Part shown: positions 1-8,963 of the stretch, piece after piece
How the letters are laid out: each line of letters opens with the position of its first letter
How positions within the stretch are numbered: position 1 is the first letter of the stretch
Assembly: GCA_046050465.1 (NCBI GenBank)
Contig: JBJOPS010000008.1
Coordinates: 29,040 to 93,039 of the forward strand
Source: Egaibacter sp046050465
Lineage (GTDB): Bacteria; Pseudomonadota; Gammaproteobacteria; Burkholderiales; Burkholderiaceae_C
Length of the DNA stretch: 64,000 nt
Reading direction: 5' to 3'
Notes under the pieces: model-generated
Told to the model about the DNA's origin: nothing
What the model saw: only the letters and a program-made list of their open reading frames with translations
Database searches by the model: none
Position numbers and translations under genes: made by a program

Positions 1-395
1 GTTGCGTAGCTCGGATTGGTGCGGATCGCCATCTCCAGGGCGACGCGTGCCTTGTCAAACTGGCCTTGACTGGCATGCAGTACGGCCAGGTTGTTGTAAG
101 GTTCTGGCAACTCCGGATAGTCCTCCGTCAGCTTGGTGAACGTGGCAAGTGCATCTGCTGGTTTGCCGGAGTCACGCTGTATCAAGCCTTTGAGAAAGCG
201 CATTTGTGGATCACGCGGCTTGGAGGCCAGATACAGATCGGCCTTGGCCATGGCTTCCGGCAGCTTGCCGATGCGCACCAACTGGGCCACGTCACCATAC
301 TCGTCAGCGTGGGCATATGTATGTGTGATGGCAAAACAGGTCGCCAGCCCAACCAGCCGCACACATTTAAGAATCCGGGTACAAGTTTGCATCAT
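1..395 (-). CDS. Tetratricopeptide-repeat protein, secreted (3' end outside window)
   Basis: Reading the minus strand from ATG at 395 (a second ATG lies at 392) gives an open frame that runs off the left edge. About 25 residues form a signal peptide ending near THTYAHA. Two helical repeats follow, with TPR spacing: one around LPEAMAKADLYLASKP, and one containing PEPYNNLAVLHASQGQFDKA. TPR proteins are protein-protein scaffolds; the signal peptide places this one in the periplasm or outer membrane. It is divergent from cysS, so the promoters of both should lie between 396 and 521. Only about 131 codons are visible, so full length and partner are unknown. Confidence 0.8.
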   Translation of the reverse strand, partial: MMQTCTRILKCVRLVGLATCFAITHTYAHADEYGDVAQLVRIGKLPEAMAKADLYLASKPRDPQMRFLKGLIQRDSGKPADALATFTKLTEDYPELPEPYNNLAVLHASQGQFDKARVALEMAIRTNPSYA

Positions 396-521
396 AAAGC
401 CTTGCTTTGAATGGGTCTGTCTGGAAAGCCCTTCAATCGGGGCTTTATACTGTTTCCATTGTAGCTGAGGGGTGTGGCAACCCGGGCTCAGCACCATTCA
501 AAGTCGGTATCCAACACATTC

Positions 522-1952
522 ATGAGTTTGCGCATCTACAACACGCTGTCGCGTGGTCTTGAACCGTTTTCCCCGATAGAGCCAGGCCACGTGCGCATGT
601 ATGTGTGTGGCATGACGATTTATGACCTGTGCCATATCGGGCACGCCCGCATGATGATGGCGTTTGACGTGGCGCAGCGTTGGCTCAAAAGCAGTGGCTA
701 CCGGGTCACCTATGTGCGCAACATCACGGACATTGATGACAAGATCATCAAGCGCGCGGTGGAGAGGGGCATCACCATTCGCGCGCTGACCGACGAGATG
801 ATTGTGGCCATGCATGCCGACATTGGCCTGTTGGGCATCGAGACGCCCACGCGGGAGCCGCGCGCCACGGAATATGTGCCCCAGATGCTGGATTTGATCA
901 AACGGCTGGAAGCCAAAGGCCTGGCCTACCACGCGCCCGGTGGCGACGTGAACTATGCGGTGCGCAAGTTTCCCGGCTACGGCAAGCTGTCGGGCAAGTC
1001 GCTGGACGAGCTGCGTGCGGGTGAACGGGTGGCCGTGCTGGATGGCAAGGAAGACCCGCTGGATTTTGTTTTATGGAAATCGGCCAAGGAAACCGAGCCC
1101 GATGACGCCAAATGGAGCAGCCCGTATGGCAAGGGCCGCCCTGGCTGGCACATCGAGTGCTCGGCCATGAGCTGCCAGACGCTGGGCGAAACCTTTGACA
1201 TTCACGGGGGCGGCGCGGACCTGCAGTTTCCACACCACGAAAACGAAATTGCCCAGAGCGAAGGCGTCAGCGGCAAACCAATGGCGAAATTCTGGGTGCA
1301 CAACGGTTTTGTGCGCGTGGACAACGAGAAGATGTCCAAGAGCCTGGGCAATTTTTTCACCATCCGGGAGGTGCTGGCGAAGTACGATGCCGAGACGGTG
1401 CGTTTCTTTTTGGTTCGCACGCATTACCGCACCGCGCTGAATTACAGCGATGTGCATCTGGATGATGCGCGCCAGTCACTCAAGCGGTTGTACACGGCAT
1501 TGGACCTGGTGCCGCCTGTTGGCATGGCGATTGACTGGAACAACCCATTCGCTGCGCGGTTCAAGGCGGCGATGGACGAGGATTTTGGTACGCCGGAGGC
1601 CATGGCCGTTTTGTTTGATCTGGCTTCGGAAGTAAACAAAAGCAAATCCTCTGAAACTGCCGGTTTGCTCAGAGCGCTTGGCGGTTGCCTGGGTTTGTTG
1701 CAGTTGGATCCCAGAAGTTTTCTGCAAGGCCGATTGGGCGGTACAGTTGTCTCTGGGACTCTGAATCTCACTGAACAACAGGATGCGACGGTTTTTTATG
1801 GGGCAGCGAGTATCGAACGTTTGATCGCCGAACGCGCCACCGCCAAAGCCGCCAAAAACTTCGCCGAGGCCGACCGCATCCGCAAGGAGCTGCTCGGTCA
1901 AGGTATCGTGCTGAAAGACTCGCCAACCGGCACCATGTGGGAAGCGCAATGA
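522..1952 (+). CDS. cysS: Cysteinyl-tRNA synthetase
   Basis: Charges tRNA-Cys with cysteine in the cytoplasm; class I aminoacyl-tRNA synthetase. The HIGH-type motif is CHIGH at residues 37-41 and the KMSKS loop is at 270-274. The catalytic zinc ligands of the family are visible as Cys29, Cys213, His238 and Glu242. At 476 aa it is close to the usual length of about 460. The ATG at 522 is preferred over an in-frame ATG at 474 because family proteins begin [12 protein letters not shown]; the extra 16 residues upstream look non-coding. The stop at 1950-1952 is followed at once by a dispersed repeat that leads into the next gene. Confidence 0.97.
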   Translation: MSLRIYNTLSRGLEPFSPIEPGHVRMYVCGMTIYDLCHIGHARMMMAFDVAQRWLKSSGYRVTYVRNITDIDDKIIKRAVERGITIRALTDEMIVAMHADIGLLGIETPTREPRATEYVPQMLDLIKRLEAKGLAYHAPGGDVNYAVRKFPGYGKLSGKSLDELRAGERVAVLDGKEDPLDFVLWKSAKETEPDDAKWSSPYGKGRPGWHIECSAMSCQTLGETFDIHGGGADLQFPHHENEIAQSEGVSGKPMAKFWVHNGFVRVDNEKMSKSLGNFFTIREVLAKYDAETVRFFLVRTHYRTALNYSDVHLDDARQSLKRLYTALDLVPPVGMAIDWNNPFAARFKAAMDEDFGTPEAMAVLFDLASEVNKSKSSETAGLLRALGGCLGLLQLDPRSFLQGRLGGTVVSGTLNLTEQQDATVFYGAASIERLIAERATAKAAKNFAEADRIRKELLGQGIVLKDSPTGTMWEAQ

Positions 1953-1982
1953 AAAAATGCATAAAAATACCAGCCAAATTGC

Positions 1983-2030
1983 CATTTAGCCCACGAAAAC
2001 AGTGCAATGGCAGCTACTAAAATCATAGCA
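1983..2030 (-). repeat. 48-nt dispersed repeat, copy 1 (supplies start of the glycosylase gene)
   Basis: Forward orientation is defined here as running from GCTAT towards GAGGGCT. This copy is reversed. It spans the gap after cysS, and its last 24 nt contain the start codon and first eight codons of the glycosylase (MAATKIIA). Similarity extends left towards about 1953. It aligns without gaps to the copies at 4038, 15633, 60782 and 62437. Confidence 0.8.
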
Positions 2031-2657
2031 GATGCGGCGTCCACGCCGCACTACTGGGCGGACGCCTGCAAACACCTGGTCAAGAAAGACCGGGTGATGA
2101 AGCGCCTGATTCCCCAGTTTGGTGATGCCTGCCTGCAAACCCGGGGCGACGCCTTCACCACACTGGCGCGCAGCATTGTGGGGCAGCAGATCTCGGTCAA
2201 GGCCGCGCAAACCGTGTGGGACCGTTTCGCCAAGCTGCCGCGCAAAATCACCGCGCCCAACGTGCTCAAGCTCAAGGTGGACGACATGCGCGCCGCGGGC
2301 CTGAGCGTGCGCAAGGTGGAGTATCTGGTTGATCTGGCGCTGCACTTTGACAGTGGTGCCATCAACGCCAAGGCGTGGGAAGGCATGGATGACGAGGCCA
2401 TCATCGCCGGACTGGTGGGCATTCGCGGTATCGGGCGCTGGACGGCGGAGATGTTCCTGATCTTTCACCTGATGCGCCCCAACGTACTGCCGCTGGACGA
2501 TGTGGGGCTGATCAACGGCATCAGCCAGAATTATTTCTCGGGTGAGGTGGTCAGCCGCAGTGATGCCCGGGAAGTGGCCGCCGCCTGGACGCCATTTTGC
2601 AGCGTTGCTACTTGGTATATTTGGCGCTCTCTGGACCCCCTGCCAGTGGCTTATTAG
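2007..2657 (+). CDS. DNA-3-methyladenine glycosylase II (AlkA-type, HhH-GPD family)
   Basis: Base-excision repair glycosylase that removes alkylated purines from DNA. The helix-hairpin-helix is GLVGIRGIGRWTA at residues 135-147, and the catalytic aspartate of the family should be Asp165 in the LPLDD segment. It has 216 aa and lacks the N-terminal domain of E. coli AlkA, as is common for short bacterial members. The N-terminus is unusual: residues 1-8 are encoded by a dispersed 48-nt repeat, and there is no clear Shine-Dalgarno in front of the ATG. The real start could be at a later codon, although no better in-frame ATG precedes the conserved region. It lies between cysS and accA on the same strand. 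Confidence 0.9.
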   Translation: MAATKIIADAASTPHYWADACKHLVKKDRVMKRLIPQFGDACLQTRGDAFTTLARSIVGQQISVKAAQTVWDRFAKLPRKITAPNVLKLKVDDMRAAGLSVRKVEYLVDLALHFDSGAINAKAWEGMDDEAIIAGLVGIRGIGRWTAEMFLIFHLMRPNVLPLDDVGLINGISQNYFSGEVVSRSDAREVAAAWTPFCSVATWYIWRSLDPLPVAY

Positions 2658-2734
2658 GCGGGTGGTGTTACAGTGCGGTCGGTTTGAGGCCTGAAAGGGG
2701 CTCAATACGAACGGCATGAAGAAGGGGTACGTTG

Positions 2735-3712
2735 TTGGCTAAAAAATCATTTCTCGACTTTGAGCAACCGATTGCCGAGTTGGAGGGCAAGATCGAAGAG
2801 CTGCGTTACGTGCAGAACGAGTCTGCGGTGGATATCTCCACCGAGATCGACCAGCTGAGCAAAAAGAGCCAGCAGCTCACCAAAGACATCTACAGCGACC
2901 TGACGCCCTGGCAGATCACCAAGATTGCACGCCACATCGAGCGACCCTACACGCTGGATTACGTCAATGAAATCTTTACCCATTTTGTTGAACTGCACGG
3001 TGACCGGCATTTTGCGGACGACCTGAGCATCGTCGGTGGCCTGGCCCGCTTCAACGGCACGCCGTGTATGGTGATTGGCCAGCAAAAGGGGCGTGATACC
3101 AATGAGCGCCGTCTGCGCAATTTCGGCATGAGCAAGCCCGAGGGCTACCGCAAGGCCCTGCGACTGATGAAGACGGCCGAGAAGTTCAAGATTCCCGTCT
3201 TCACGTTTGTTGATACGCCGGGTGCCTACCCTGGCATTGACGCCGAAGAGCGTTGCCAGTCCGAGGCCATTGGCCGCAATATTTTCGAGATGGCGCAGCT
3301 GGAAGTGCCCATCATCACCACCATCATTGGCGAAGGCGGCTCCGGCGGCGCGCTGGCCATTTCGGTGGGGGACCAGGTGCTGATGCTGCAGTATTCCATT
3401 TACTCCGTCATCAGCCCCGAAGGCTGTGCCTCCATTCTGTGGAAAACCTCCGACAAGGCGCAGGACGCTGCAGATGCGCTGGGCATCACCGCGCACCGCC
3501 TAAAGGCGCTGGGGTTGGTGGACAAAATTGTCAACGAGCCTGTGGGCGGCGCACACCGGGACCACAAGCAGATGGCGGCTTTTCTCAAGCGCGCGCTGGG
3601 CGATGCGTTTCGCCAGGTGAGCGACCTGAAGGTCAAGGAACTGCTGGAGCGTCGTTACGACCGGCTGCAAAGTTATGGCCGCTTCACCGACACCAAGGCC
3701 AGCAGCAAATAA
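2735..3712 (+). CDS. accA: Acetyl-CoA carboxylase carboxyltransferase, subunit alpha
   Basis: AccA and AccD together transfer the carboxyl group from biotin to acetyl-CoA, giving malonyl-CoA for fatty acid synthesis. The protein has the family's N-terminal coiled segment ([13 protein letters not shown]) and the crotonase-fold core with [10 protein letters not shown]. No in-frame ATG precedes the conserved start. A strong Shine-Dalgarno, GAAGGGG at 2721-2727, sits 7 nt before TTG at 2735, which gives the usual N-terminus MAKKSFLDF. Another TTG at 2732 is possible. The gene is followed after 19 nt by tilS, the same order as in E. coli, where tilS (mesJ) lies just after accA. Confidence 0.96.
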   Translation: MAKKSFLDFEQPIAELEGKIEELRYVQNESAVDISTEIDQLSKKSQQLTKDIYSDLTPWQITKIARHIERPYTLDYVNEIFTHFVELHGDRHFADDLSIVGGLARFNGTPCMVIGQQKGRDTNERRLRNFGMSKPEGYRKALRLMKTAEKFKIPVFTFVDTPGAYPGIDAEERCQSEAIGRNIFEMAQLEVPIITTIIGEGGSGGALAISVGDQVLMLQYSIYSVISPEGCASILWKTSDKAQDAADALGITAHRLKALGLVDKIVNEPVGGAHRDHKQMAAFLKRALGDAFRQVSDLKVKELLERRYDRLQSYGRFTDTKASSK

Positions 3713-3731
3713 TCTCGCTGCCGGATAACCC

Positions 3732-4742
3732 ATGAGTCAGTCACTGGCTGACGTTGTTTCCCGTTTCAAGCCCGGGCTGCCCCTGTGGGTGGCCTACAGC
3801 GGCGGCGCCGACTCCACCGCCTTGCTGCTGGCCTGTGCCGACAAATGGCCGGGGCAGGTGAGGGCGGTTCACATTCACCACGGCTTGCAGGCAGCGGCGG
3901 ACGATTTCGAGCGGCATTGCGTTGCATTCTGTGTCGCGCACAACATCCCGCTCATCACCCAGCGGGTGAATGCTGCGAATTCTCCTGGTCAGAGCCCTGA
4001 AGATGCTGCAAGACGTGCCCGTTATGATGCTTTTAAGGCTTTAGCCCTCGTAGAATATGCGCAGAGTGCTATTAAAAATATAGCAAAATCTGAAGCTATG
4101 CATCTGGCCATTGCGCAACATGCCGATGATCAGGTGGAGACCATTTTGCTGGCGCTCAGCCGTGGCGCGGGCCTGGCGGGCTTGAGCGGCATGCCTGCCC
4201 GGTGGGAGCGTGACGGCATCCATTACCACCGGCCGCTGTTGGGCGTCAGTGGGGCAGACATTCGCACCTGGCTGGCTGATCGCGGCCTGATTGCCGGCCT
4301 GCCGCTGGGCCAGGGCTTCATCGAAGACCCGACCAATGCCGATGAGCAATTCACCCGCAACCGCATCCGCGCGCGTTTGCTGCCCGCGCTGGAGGCGGCG
4401 TTCCCGCATTTTCGTGCGACATTTGCCCGCAGTGGCGCCCACGCTGCGCAGGCGCAGGAGCTGTTGCTGGAGGTGGCGCGGCAGGACTTGCAGGCCTTGT
4501 TGTCGTCGGACGGCAGCGCCCCTGTCATCGAGAAAGTTCGCCAGCTCTCCCGTGCCCGCCAGGCCAATGCCCTGCGCCACTGGCTCAAAACTGCGCATGA
4601 CACCGTACCCAGCACCGCCCAACTGGACGAGTTGCTGGACCAGATTGCGGCCTGCAGCACGCGTGGCCATCACATTCACATCAAGGCCGGCGCCGGGTTT
4701 GTGCGGCGCTTGGGCATCGTGCTCGATTGGTACAATCCCTAG
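3732..4742 (+). CDS. tilS: tRNA(Ile)-lysidine synthase
   Basis: Modifies C34 of tRNA-Ile(CAU) to lysidine with ATP and lysine, switching its codon from AUG to AUA; essential in most bacteria. The PP-loop ATPase motif SGGADS is at residues 23-28, and the N-terminal catalytic domain is followed by TilS substrate-binding regions. At 336 aa it is somewhat shorter than E. coli TilS (432 aa). Residues 103-118 (about ALALVEYAQSAIKNIA) are encoded by a dispersed 48-nt repeat placed in frame in the catalytic domain. Since the enzyme is essential, the protein presumably tolerates this segment. Confidence 0.95.
   Translation: MSQSLADVVSRFKPGLPLWVAYSGGADSTALLLACADKWPGQVRAVHIHHGLQAAADDFERHCVAFCVAHNIPLITQRVNAANSPGQSPEDAARRARYDAFKALALVEYAQSAIKNIAKSEAMHLAIAQHADDQVETILLALSRGAGLAGLSGMPARWERDGIHYHRPLLGVSGADIRTWLADRGLIAGLPLGQGFIEDPTNADEQFTRNRIRARLLPALEAAFPHFRATFARSGAHAAQAQELLLEVARQDLQALLSSDGSAPVIEKVRQLSRARQANALRHWLKTAHDTVPSTAQLDELLDQIAACSTRGHHIHIKAGAGFVRRLGIVLDWYNP
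4038..4085 (-). repeat. 48-nt dispersed repeat, copy 2 (inside tilS)
   Basis: Reversed copy within tilS. The tail reads GCTATTAAAAATATAGC, a near-palindrome that is the terminal hairpin of the element. The AGCCCTCG and TGCGCA blocks match other copies at identical spacing. It is read in the ATA GCA frame, like every other reversed copy. Confidence 0.85.
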
Positions 4743-4788
4743 GTTTTGCTTCCAAAAAGCTTGAAAAAGCGCCTAGAAAACCTTACCC

Positions 4789-6057
4789 ATGGCATTGATA
4801 GTTCACAAATACGGCGGCACGTCGATGGGCTCGCCCGAGCGCATCCGAAATGTTGCCAAACGCGTTACCAAATGGGCACGCGCCGGTCATCAAATGGTGG
4901 TCGTTCCCAGCGCCATGAGCGGCGAGACGAACCGGCTGCTTGGCCTGGCCAAGGAATTGGCCCCCTCTAAAACCACAGACGCCTACAGCCGCGAGCTGGA
5001 CATGCTGGCTGCCACCGGCGAGCAGGCATCCAGCGCGCTGCTGGCCATTGCGCTGCAGGCCGAGGGCATGGAGTCGGTGAGTTATGCCGGCTGGCAGGTG
5101 CCCATCAAGACCAACAGCGCCTACACCAAGGCCCGTATCGAGTCGATTGATGACAAGCGCGTGCGCGCCGATCTGGCCGCGGGCAAAGTGGTCATCGTCA
5201 CCGGTTTTCAGGGTGTAGACGCAGCGGGCAACATCACCACGCTGGGCCGGGGCGGCAGCGACACCTCGGCTGTGGCCGTGGCCGCTGCCATGAAAGCTGC
5301 CGAATGCCTGATCTACACCGATGTGGACGGCGTTTACACCACCGACCCCCGTGTGGTGCCCGAGGCGCGGCGCCTGCACACCGTGAGCTTTGAGGAGATG
5401 CTGGAGATGGCATCCATGGGCTCCAAGGTGCTGCAGATCCGCTCGGTGGAGTTTGCCGGTAAATACAAGGTGCCGCTGCGCGTGCTCTCCAGCTTCACCC
5501 CGTGGGATATTGATATTGTTGAAGAAGCCAAGTCAGGCACTTTGATCACTTTTGAGGAAGACGAGCATATGGAACAAGCCATCGTGTCAGGCATCGCGTT
5601 CAACCGCGACGAAGCCAAAATCTCTGTGCTGGGTGTGCCCGATACCCCGGGCATTGCGTACCAGATTCTGGGCGCCGTGGCCGACGCCAATATCGACGTG
5701 GACGTGATCATCCAGAACGTCAGCAAGGACGGCAAAACCGACTTCAGCTTCACCGTGAACCGCGGCGACTACGCCAGGGCCATTGACATCCTGAAGGAGC
5801 GCGTGTTGCCCAAGCTGGGCGCGAATGAAGTCACCGGTGACGCCAAAATCTGCAAAGTCTCCATCGTCGGCATTGGCATGCGCAGCCACGTGGGCATCGC
5901 CAGCAAGATGTTCCGCAGCCTGAGCGAGGAGGGCATCAACATCCAGATGATTTCTACCTCCGAGATCAAAACCTCGGTGGTGATTGACGAAAAATACATG
6001 GAACTGGCCGTGCGCGCCCTGCACAAGGCGTTCGACCTGGATCAGCAACCAGCCTGA
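4789..6057 (+). CDS. lysC: Aspartate kinase
   Basis: Phosphorylates aspartate, the first step towards lysine, threonine, methionine and isoleucine. The N-terminal kinase domain opens with IVHKYGGTSMGS and contains GRGGSDTSA. Two C-terminal ACT domains follow (around AKISVLGVPDTPGIAYQ and KVSIVGIGMRSHVG), so feedback inhibition by lysine and/or threonine is expected. At 422 aa it has the usual length of monofunctional betaproteobacterial enzymes. It begins 46 nt after tilS, with no lysine riboswitch-like structure in that gap. A GC-rich hairpin at 6062-6079 after the stop has no U-tract and overlaps the tRNA promoter region. Confidence 0.97.
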   Translation: MALIVHKYGGTSMGSPERIRNVAKRVTKWARAGHQMVVVPSAMSGETNRLLGLAKELAPSKTTDAYSRELDMLAATGEQASSALLAIALQAEGMESVSYAGWQVPIKTNSAYTKARIESIDDKRVRADLAAGKVVIVTGFQGVDAAGNITTLGRGGSDTSAVAVAAAMKAAECLIYTDVDGVYTTDPRVVPEARRLHTVSFEEMLEMASMGSKVLQIRSVEFAGKYKVPLRVLSSFTPWDIDIVEEAKSGTLITFEEDEHMEQAIVSGIAFNRDEAKISVLGVPDTPGIAYQILGAVADANIDVDVIIQNVSKDGKTDFSFTVNRGDYARAIDILKERVLPKLGANEVTGDAKICKVSIVGIGMRSHVGIASKMFRSLSEEGINIQMISTSEIKTSVVIDEKYMELAVRALHKAFDLDQQPA

Positions 6058-6070
6058 CCGGCAGCCGCCA

Positions 6071-6098
6071 TTGCGGCTGGTCGTAGTCGTGAGATAAT
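6071..6098 (+). promoter_or_regulatory. Probable sigma-70 promoter for tRNA-Ser
   Basis: TTGCGG at 6071-6076 and GATAAT at 6093-6098 are separated by 16 nt. Transcription would begin just before the mature tRNA at 6108. Both boxes deviate from consensus, but their position fits well. Confidence 0.55.
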
Positions 6099-6107
6099 CG
6101 ACCTATT

Positions 6108-6200
6108 GGAAACGTGACCGAGTGGCCGAAGGTGCTCCCCTGCTAAGGGAGTATGGGGTGTAGAGCCTCATCGAGGGTTCGAATCCCTCCGTTTCCGCCA
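6108..6200 (+). tRNA. tRNA-Ser (anticodon GCU)
   Basis: A 93-nt class II tRNA. The acceptor GGAAACG pairs with CGUUUCC, and the CCA end is encoded (6198-6200). The anticodon stem is CUCCC/GGGAG with the loop at 6140-6146; the anticodon GCU at 6142-6144 reads AGC and AGU. A long variable arm and a GGUUCGAAU T-loop are present. A strong terminator follows at 6249. Confidence 0.97.
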
Positions 6201-6248
6201 ATGGAAAAGTCCTTTGTAATCAATAGGTTACACAGGACTGACTAAAAA

Positions 6249-6275
6249 GCCCAACTTAAACAGTTGGGTTTTTTT
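6249..6275 (+). terminator. Intrinsic terminator after tRNA-Ser
   Basis: The stem CCCAAC (6250-6255) pairs with GTTGGG (6263-6268) around a 7-nt loop and is followed by seven Ts. Preceding A residues extend the pairing with the T-tract. Confidence 0.85.
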
Positions 6276-6317
6276 ATGCCTAGCTTCCTGGCAGTGGCAC
6301 CGTTCTGGCACGGACTG

Positions 6318-6455
6318 ATATCCCTATATTACTGGCCCAGCATTGAAGAGGTTCAGGACTTCGCCACGCGCTGGATGTGGTCCTACAATCACGACCGCCC
6401 GAATATGGCCCTGGGCGGTTTCACCCCAAAGCAGCATCTGGCCATGGCTGCATAA
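6318..6455 (+). pseudogene. IS3-family transposase OrfB, C-terminal remnant
   Basis: The frame ending at 6455 encodes YYWPSIEEVQDFATRWMWSY, then NHDRPNMALGGFTPKQ, a typical C-terminus of IS3-family OrfB transposases (end of the DDE integrase domain). No upstream part of the transposase is present; the open frame starts only at 6264, inside the tRNA terminator region. The following sequence, with GGGGGGATTACC at about 6488-6499, may be what is left of the right end of the element. From 6500 to 6573 I see nothing else. This is a decayed insertion downstream of a tRNA gene. Confidence 0.7.
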
Positions 6456-6573
6456 ACCGTTCTACTTCTCTGGTCAGTGGAATTCGGGGGGATTACCGGC
6501 ATTCCCGGTGGCCTGCCCAGTTAGATGGATGTTTGGCCGTAAACGAGTCATCGAGCTGCTACTGATTTGTCAA

Positions 6574-7353
6574 TTATTCGTAGCGGGGGCGCCGCTTTGA
6601 CAGAAATGCCGCAATGCCAATACCGGCATTGGGATGGTGCAGGTTGGTGACGAAGTGGTCACGCTCGAGTTTCAGGTGGTCTGCCAAGGTGTCGTGATCA
6701 GCCTGGCGAACGAGCGCCTTGGCGCTGGCCAGGGCGTTGGTGGCCCGTCCGCACAACATATTTCCCAATTCCAGCGCATCTGCAAGAGCCGAGCCCGGAG
6801 TGGTGACACGATTGACGACGCCCAGGTCCTTCAGGCGCTGCGCCGTGATGCGCTCGCCGCACATCAGAAGCTCGTTGACCAGCTGGCGGGGCAGGGCGCG
6901 GGTCAGGTGCCAGCTGCCACCGCCATCGGGCGACAGGGCGATGTTGCTGTAAGCCATGACAAACACGGCGTCGCTGGCAGCCACGATGAAATCGCAGGTC
7001 AGCGCCAGCGAAAAGCCGGCACCCGCCGCTGCGCCCTCAACAGCGGCGATAACCGGTTTGGGGAACGACCCAATCGCCTCAATCCAGGCGTGCAGTCCAT
7101 CGATGCTCTGTGCCTGAACAGACGGTGGTTGCTGGCGATTGGCCTGCAACCGCTGCAGATTGCCCCCTGCGCTGAACATTGATCCTTCACCTGCAATGAT
7201 GACGCAGCCAATGTCCTGGTCTTCTTTTGCGGTGGTCAGGGCCTGCATGCCTTCAGCATAGATTTCCGGCCCCAATGCGTTTCGGTGCTCAGCGTTGGCA
7301 ATGGTCAGCAGCAGTACCTTGCCTTGCCGGGATTGCTGAAGTGTGGCGGTCAT
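6574..7353 (-). CDS. Enoyl-CoA hydratase/isomerase, probable alternative oxepin-CoA hydrolase type
   Basis: Crotonase-superfamily protein of 259 aa. It contains the oxyanion-hole segments MFSAGGNLQ and GAAAGAGFSLALTCD. The overall sequence, including AVEGAAAGAGFSLAL and YSNIALSPDGGGSW, resembles the proteins annotated in Burkholderiales as oxepin-CoA hydrolase, alternative type, or PaaG-like enzymes of aerobic phenylacetate degradation. It starts 20 nt after the stop of the 3-hydroxyacyl-CoA dehydrogenase on the same strand, so the two are probably one operon and catalyse successive steps. No other paa genes are visible. The exact substrate is inferred, and a general beta-oxidation hydratase remains possible. 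Confidence 0.85.
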   Translation of the reverse strand: MTATLQQSRQGKVLLLTIANAEHRNALGPEIYAEGMQALTTAKEDQDIGCVIIAGEGSMFSAGGNLQRLQANRQQPPSVQAQSIDGLHAWIEAIGSFPKPVIAAVEGAAAGAGFSLALTCDFIVAASDAVFVMAYSNIALSPDGGGSWHLTRALPRQLVNELLMCGERITAQRLKDLGVVNRVTTPGSALADALELGNMLCGRATNALASAKALVRQADHDTLADHLKLERDHFVTNLHHPNAGIGIAAFLSKRRPRYE

Positions 7354-7373
7354 GAAGTCAGGCTTTGCATACG

Positions 7374-8897
7374 TCAGAAGTCTTCTTCATGCATCAGGCT
7401 CAAGCCGATGGCGCCGCGCCTGCGTAGCCAGGGGCTGGGGCGATAGCGGGGGTCACCATAGACTGTTTGCATGTTGAAGAGCACTTCCAGCACATTGGTT
7501 GGACCATACAGATTGCCCATCGCCAGGGGACCGCGCGGGTAGCCCAACCCCAGCGTTACCGCGGTTTCCAGGTCGTCGGGTGTGCAGATGCCCTGTTGGC
7601 ACATGTCCGAGGCAATATTCACGATGGTGGCAACCACCCGCTGCGTCACAAAGCCGCCGCTGTCACGGATAACACTGACCGCTTTTCCGTCACGCGCCAT
7701 GAGCGCATGTGCCGCCCGACGCATGTCAACGCGAGTTGCAGGGTTGGTTGCCAGAACCCTGCGCTTGGTGGTGGCGTCATCCACCAGCATGTCGATACCG
7801 ACGGTTCGGGCCGGGTCGAGCCGCTCAACAACAGCCACCGTTGTGACATCAAATCCCAAAGGGGCGACCAGTGTCAGCGCGTTGGGTGATGGGGACGCTC
7901 CGGTTTCTATCGTTGCGCCCAGATTCTTCAGCAGCAACAGCAGTTCGGCGCGTCGTGCCGCACGGGGTGAAACCCACACGGGCGGCATGTCTTCAACTTG
8001 TGGGGCCGCGGGTTCTGGCAGAACCTGGGCGACCCCATCCAGATAGCGGTAAAACCCTTCGCCCACCTTTTTGCCCAAAACACCTCCTGCCATACGCTGG
8101 GCGGTGATGACGCTGGGGCGATACCGTGGCTCTTCATAGTATTGGCGGTAAACAGACTCCATTACCGGGTGGGAGACATCCAGCGCGGTCAAGTCCATCA
8201 GCTCGAAGGGGCCCAGCTTGAAGCCGGCCTGGTCTTTCAGAATGCGGTCAATCGTGGCGAAGTCGGCAACACCTTCACTGACGATGCGCAACGCCTCGGT
8301 GCCAAAGCCGCGCCCGGCATGGTTCACGATGAAACCCGGTGTGTCCTGCGCCTGCACCGGTGTGTGTCCGATTTGCCGGGCATAGGCAGACAGTGCCGCA
8401 CAGACTGACGGTTCAGTTTTGAGTCCGCCAATCACCTCAACTACTTTCATCAGGGGGACCGGGTTGAAAAAATGAAATCCGGCAAAACGCTGCGGGTGTT
8501 TCAGCTGTGCTGCGATGGCCGTGACAGACAGTGATGACGTGTTGGTGGCGAGCACGGCATCCGTGCGGACAATGTCCTCCAGCTCGGAGAATAATGTGGA
8601 TTTAACCTCCAGCCGTTCGATGATGGCCTCAACAACCATTTCGCAATTGGCTAGTGCATTCAGTGAATCTGCACAAGTTACACGTCCTTTGTAACAGCTC
8701 GCCTGAACTGCGTCCAGCCTGCCCTTGACAACCAGCTTGTCCCATTGGGAGAAGAGGGCCGCCCGGGTTGCTGTGCTGACCTCGCCGCGCTTATCAAACA
8801 GGATGACCTGACTGCCTGCCTGCACAGCAATTTGGGCGATGCCACATCCCATGGCCCCGGCCCCGACAATGCCGATTCTCGAAAATTGAATTGTCAT
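7374..8897 (-). CDS. paaH: 3-hydroxyacyl-CoA dehydrogenase (PaaH-type)
   Basis: NAD-dependent oxidation of 3-hydroxyacyl-CoA, probably 3-hydroxyadipyl-CoA in the phenylacetate pathway. The Rossmann motif GIVGAGAMGCGIAQ is near residue 9 and the family signature FHFFNPVPLMKVVEVI follows. Two C-terminal 3HCDH domains (ending near RYLDG and in the last 90 residues) give 507 aa, the length of PaaH/PaaC enzymes and longer than the single-domain type of about 285 aa. First gene of a two-gene minus-strand unit with the crotonase at 6574-7353. It is divergent from the FimV-like gene at 8964, leaving only 66 nt for both promoters. Confidence 0.9.
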   Translation of the reverse strand: MTIQFSRIGIVGAGAMGCGIAQIAVQAGSQVILFDKRGEVSTATRAALFSQWDKLVVKGRLDAVQASCYKGRVTCADSLNALANCEMVVEAIIERLEVKSTLFSELEDIVRTDAVLATNTSSLSVTAIAAQLKHPQRFAGFHFFNPVPLMKVVEVIGGLKTEPSVCAALSAYARQIGHTPVQAQDTPGFIVNHAGRGFGTEALRIVSEGVADFATIDRILKDQAGFKLGPFELMDLTALDVSHPVMESVYRQYYEEPRYRPSVITAQRMAGGVLGKKVGEGFYRYLDGVAQVLPEPAAPQVEDMPPVWVSPRAARRAELLLLLKNLGATIETGASPSPNALTLVAPLGFDVTTVAVVERLDPARTVGIDMLVDDATTKRRVLATNPATRVDMRRAAHALMARDGKAVSVIRDSGGFVTQRVVATIVNIASDMCQQGICTPDDLETAVTLGLGYPRGPLAMGNLYGPTNVLEVLFNMQTVYGDPRYRPSPWLRRRGAIGLSLMHEEDF

Positions 8898-8963
8898 ATT
8901 TGGAATTATGACTGGCCTAGTGATCCAATAGAGCCTGAAGCTATGCCAGAATCGGGGCCAATC

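Noticed and set aside
4743..4788. Lysine riboswitch before lysC
   Set aside because: The gap of 46 nt is far too short for a lysine riboswitch and shows no conserved structure.
6062..6079. Hairpin CAGCCGC-CATT-GCGGCTG after lysC as a terminator
   Set aside because: No T-tract follows, and the right arm overlaps the -35 region of the tRNA-Ser promoter; may be chance or a weak rho-dependent site.
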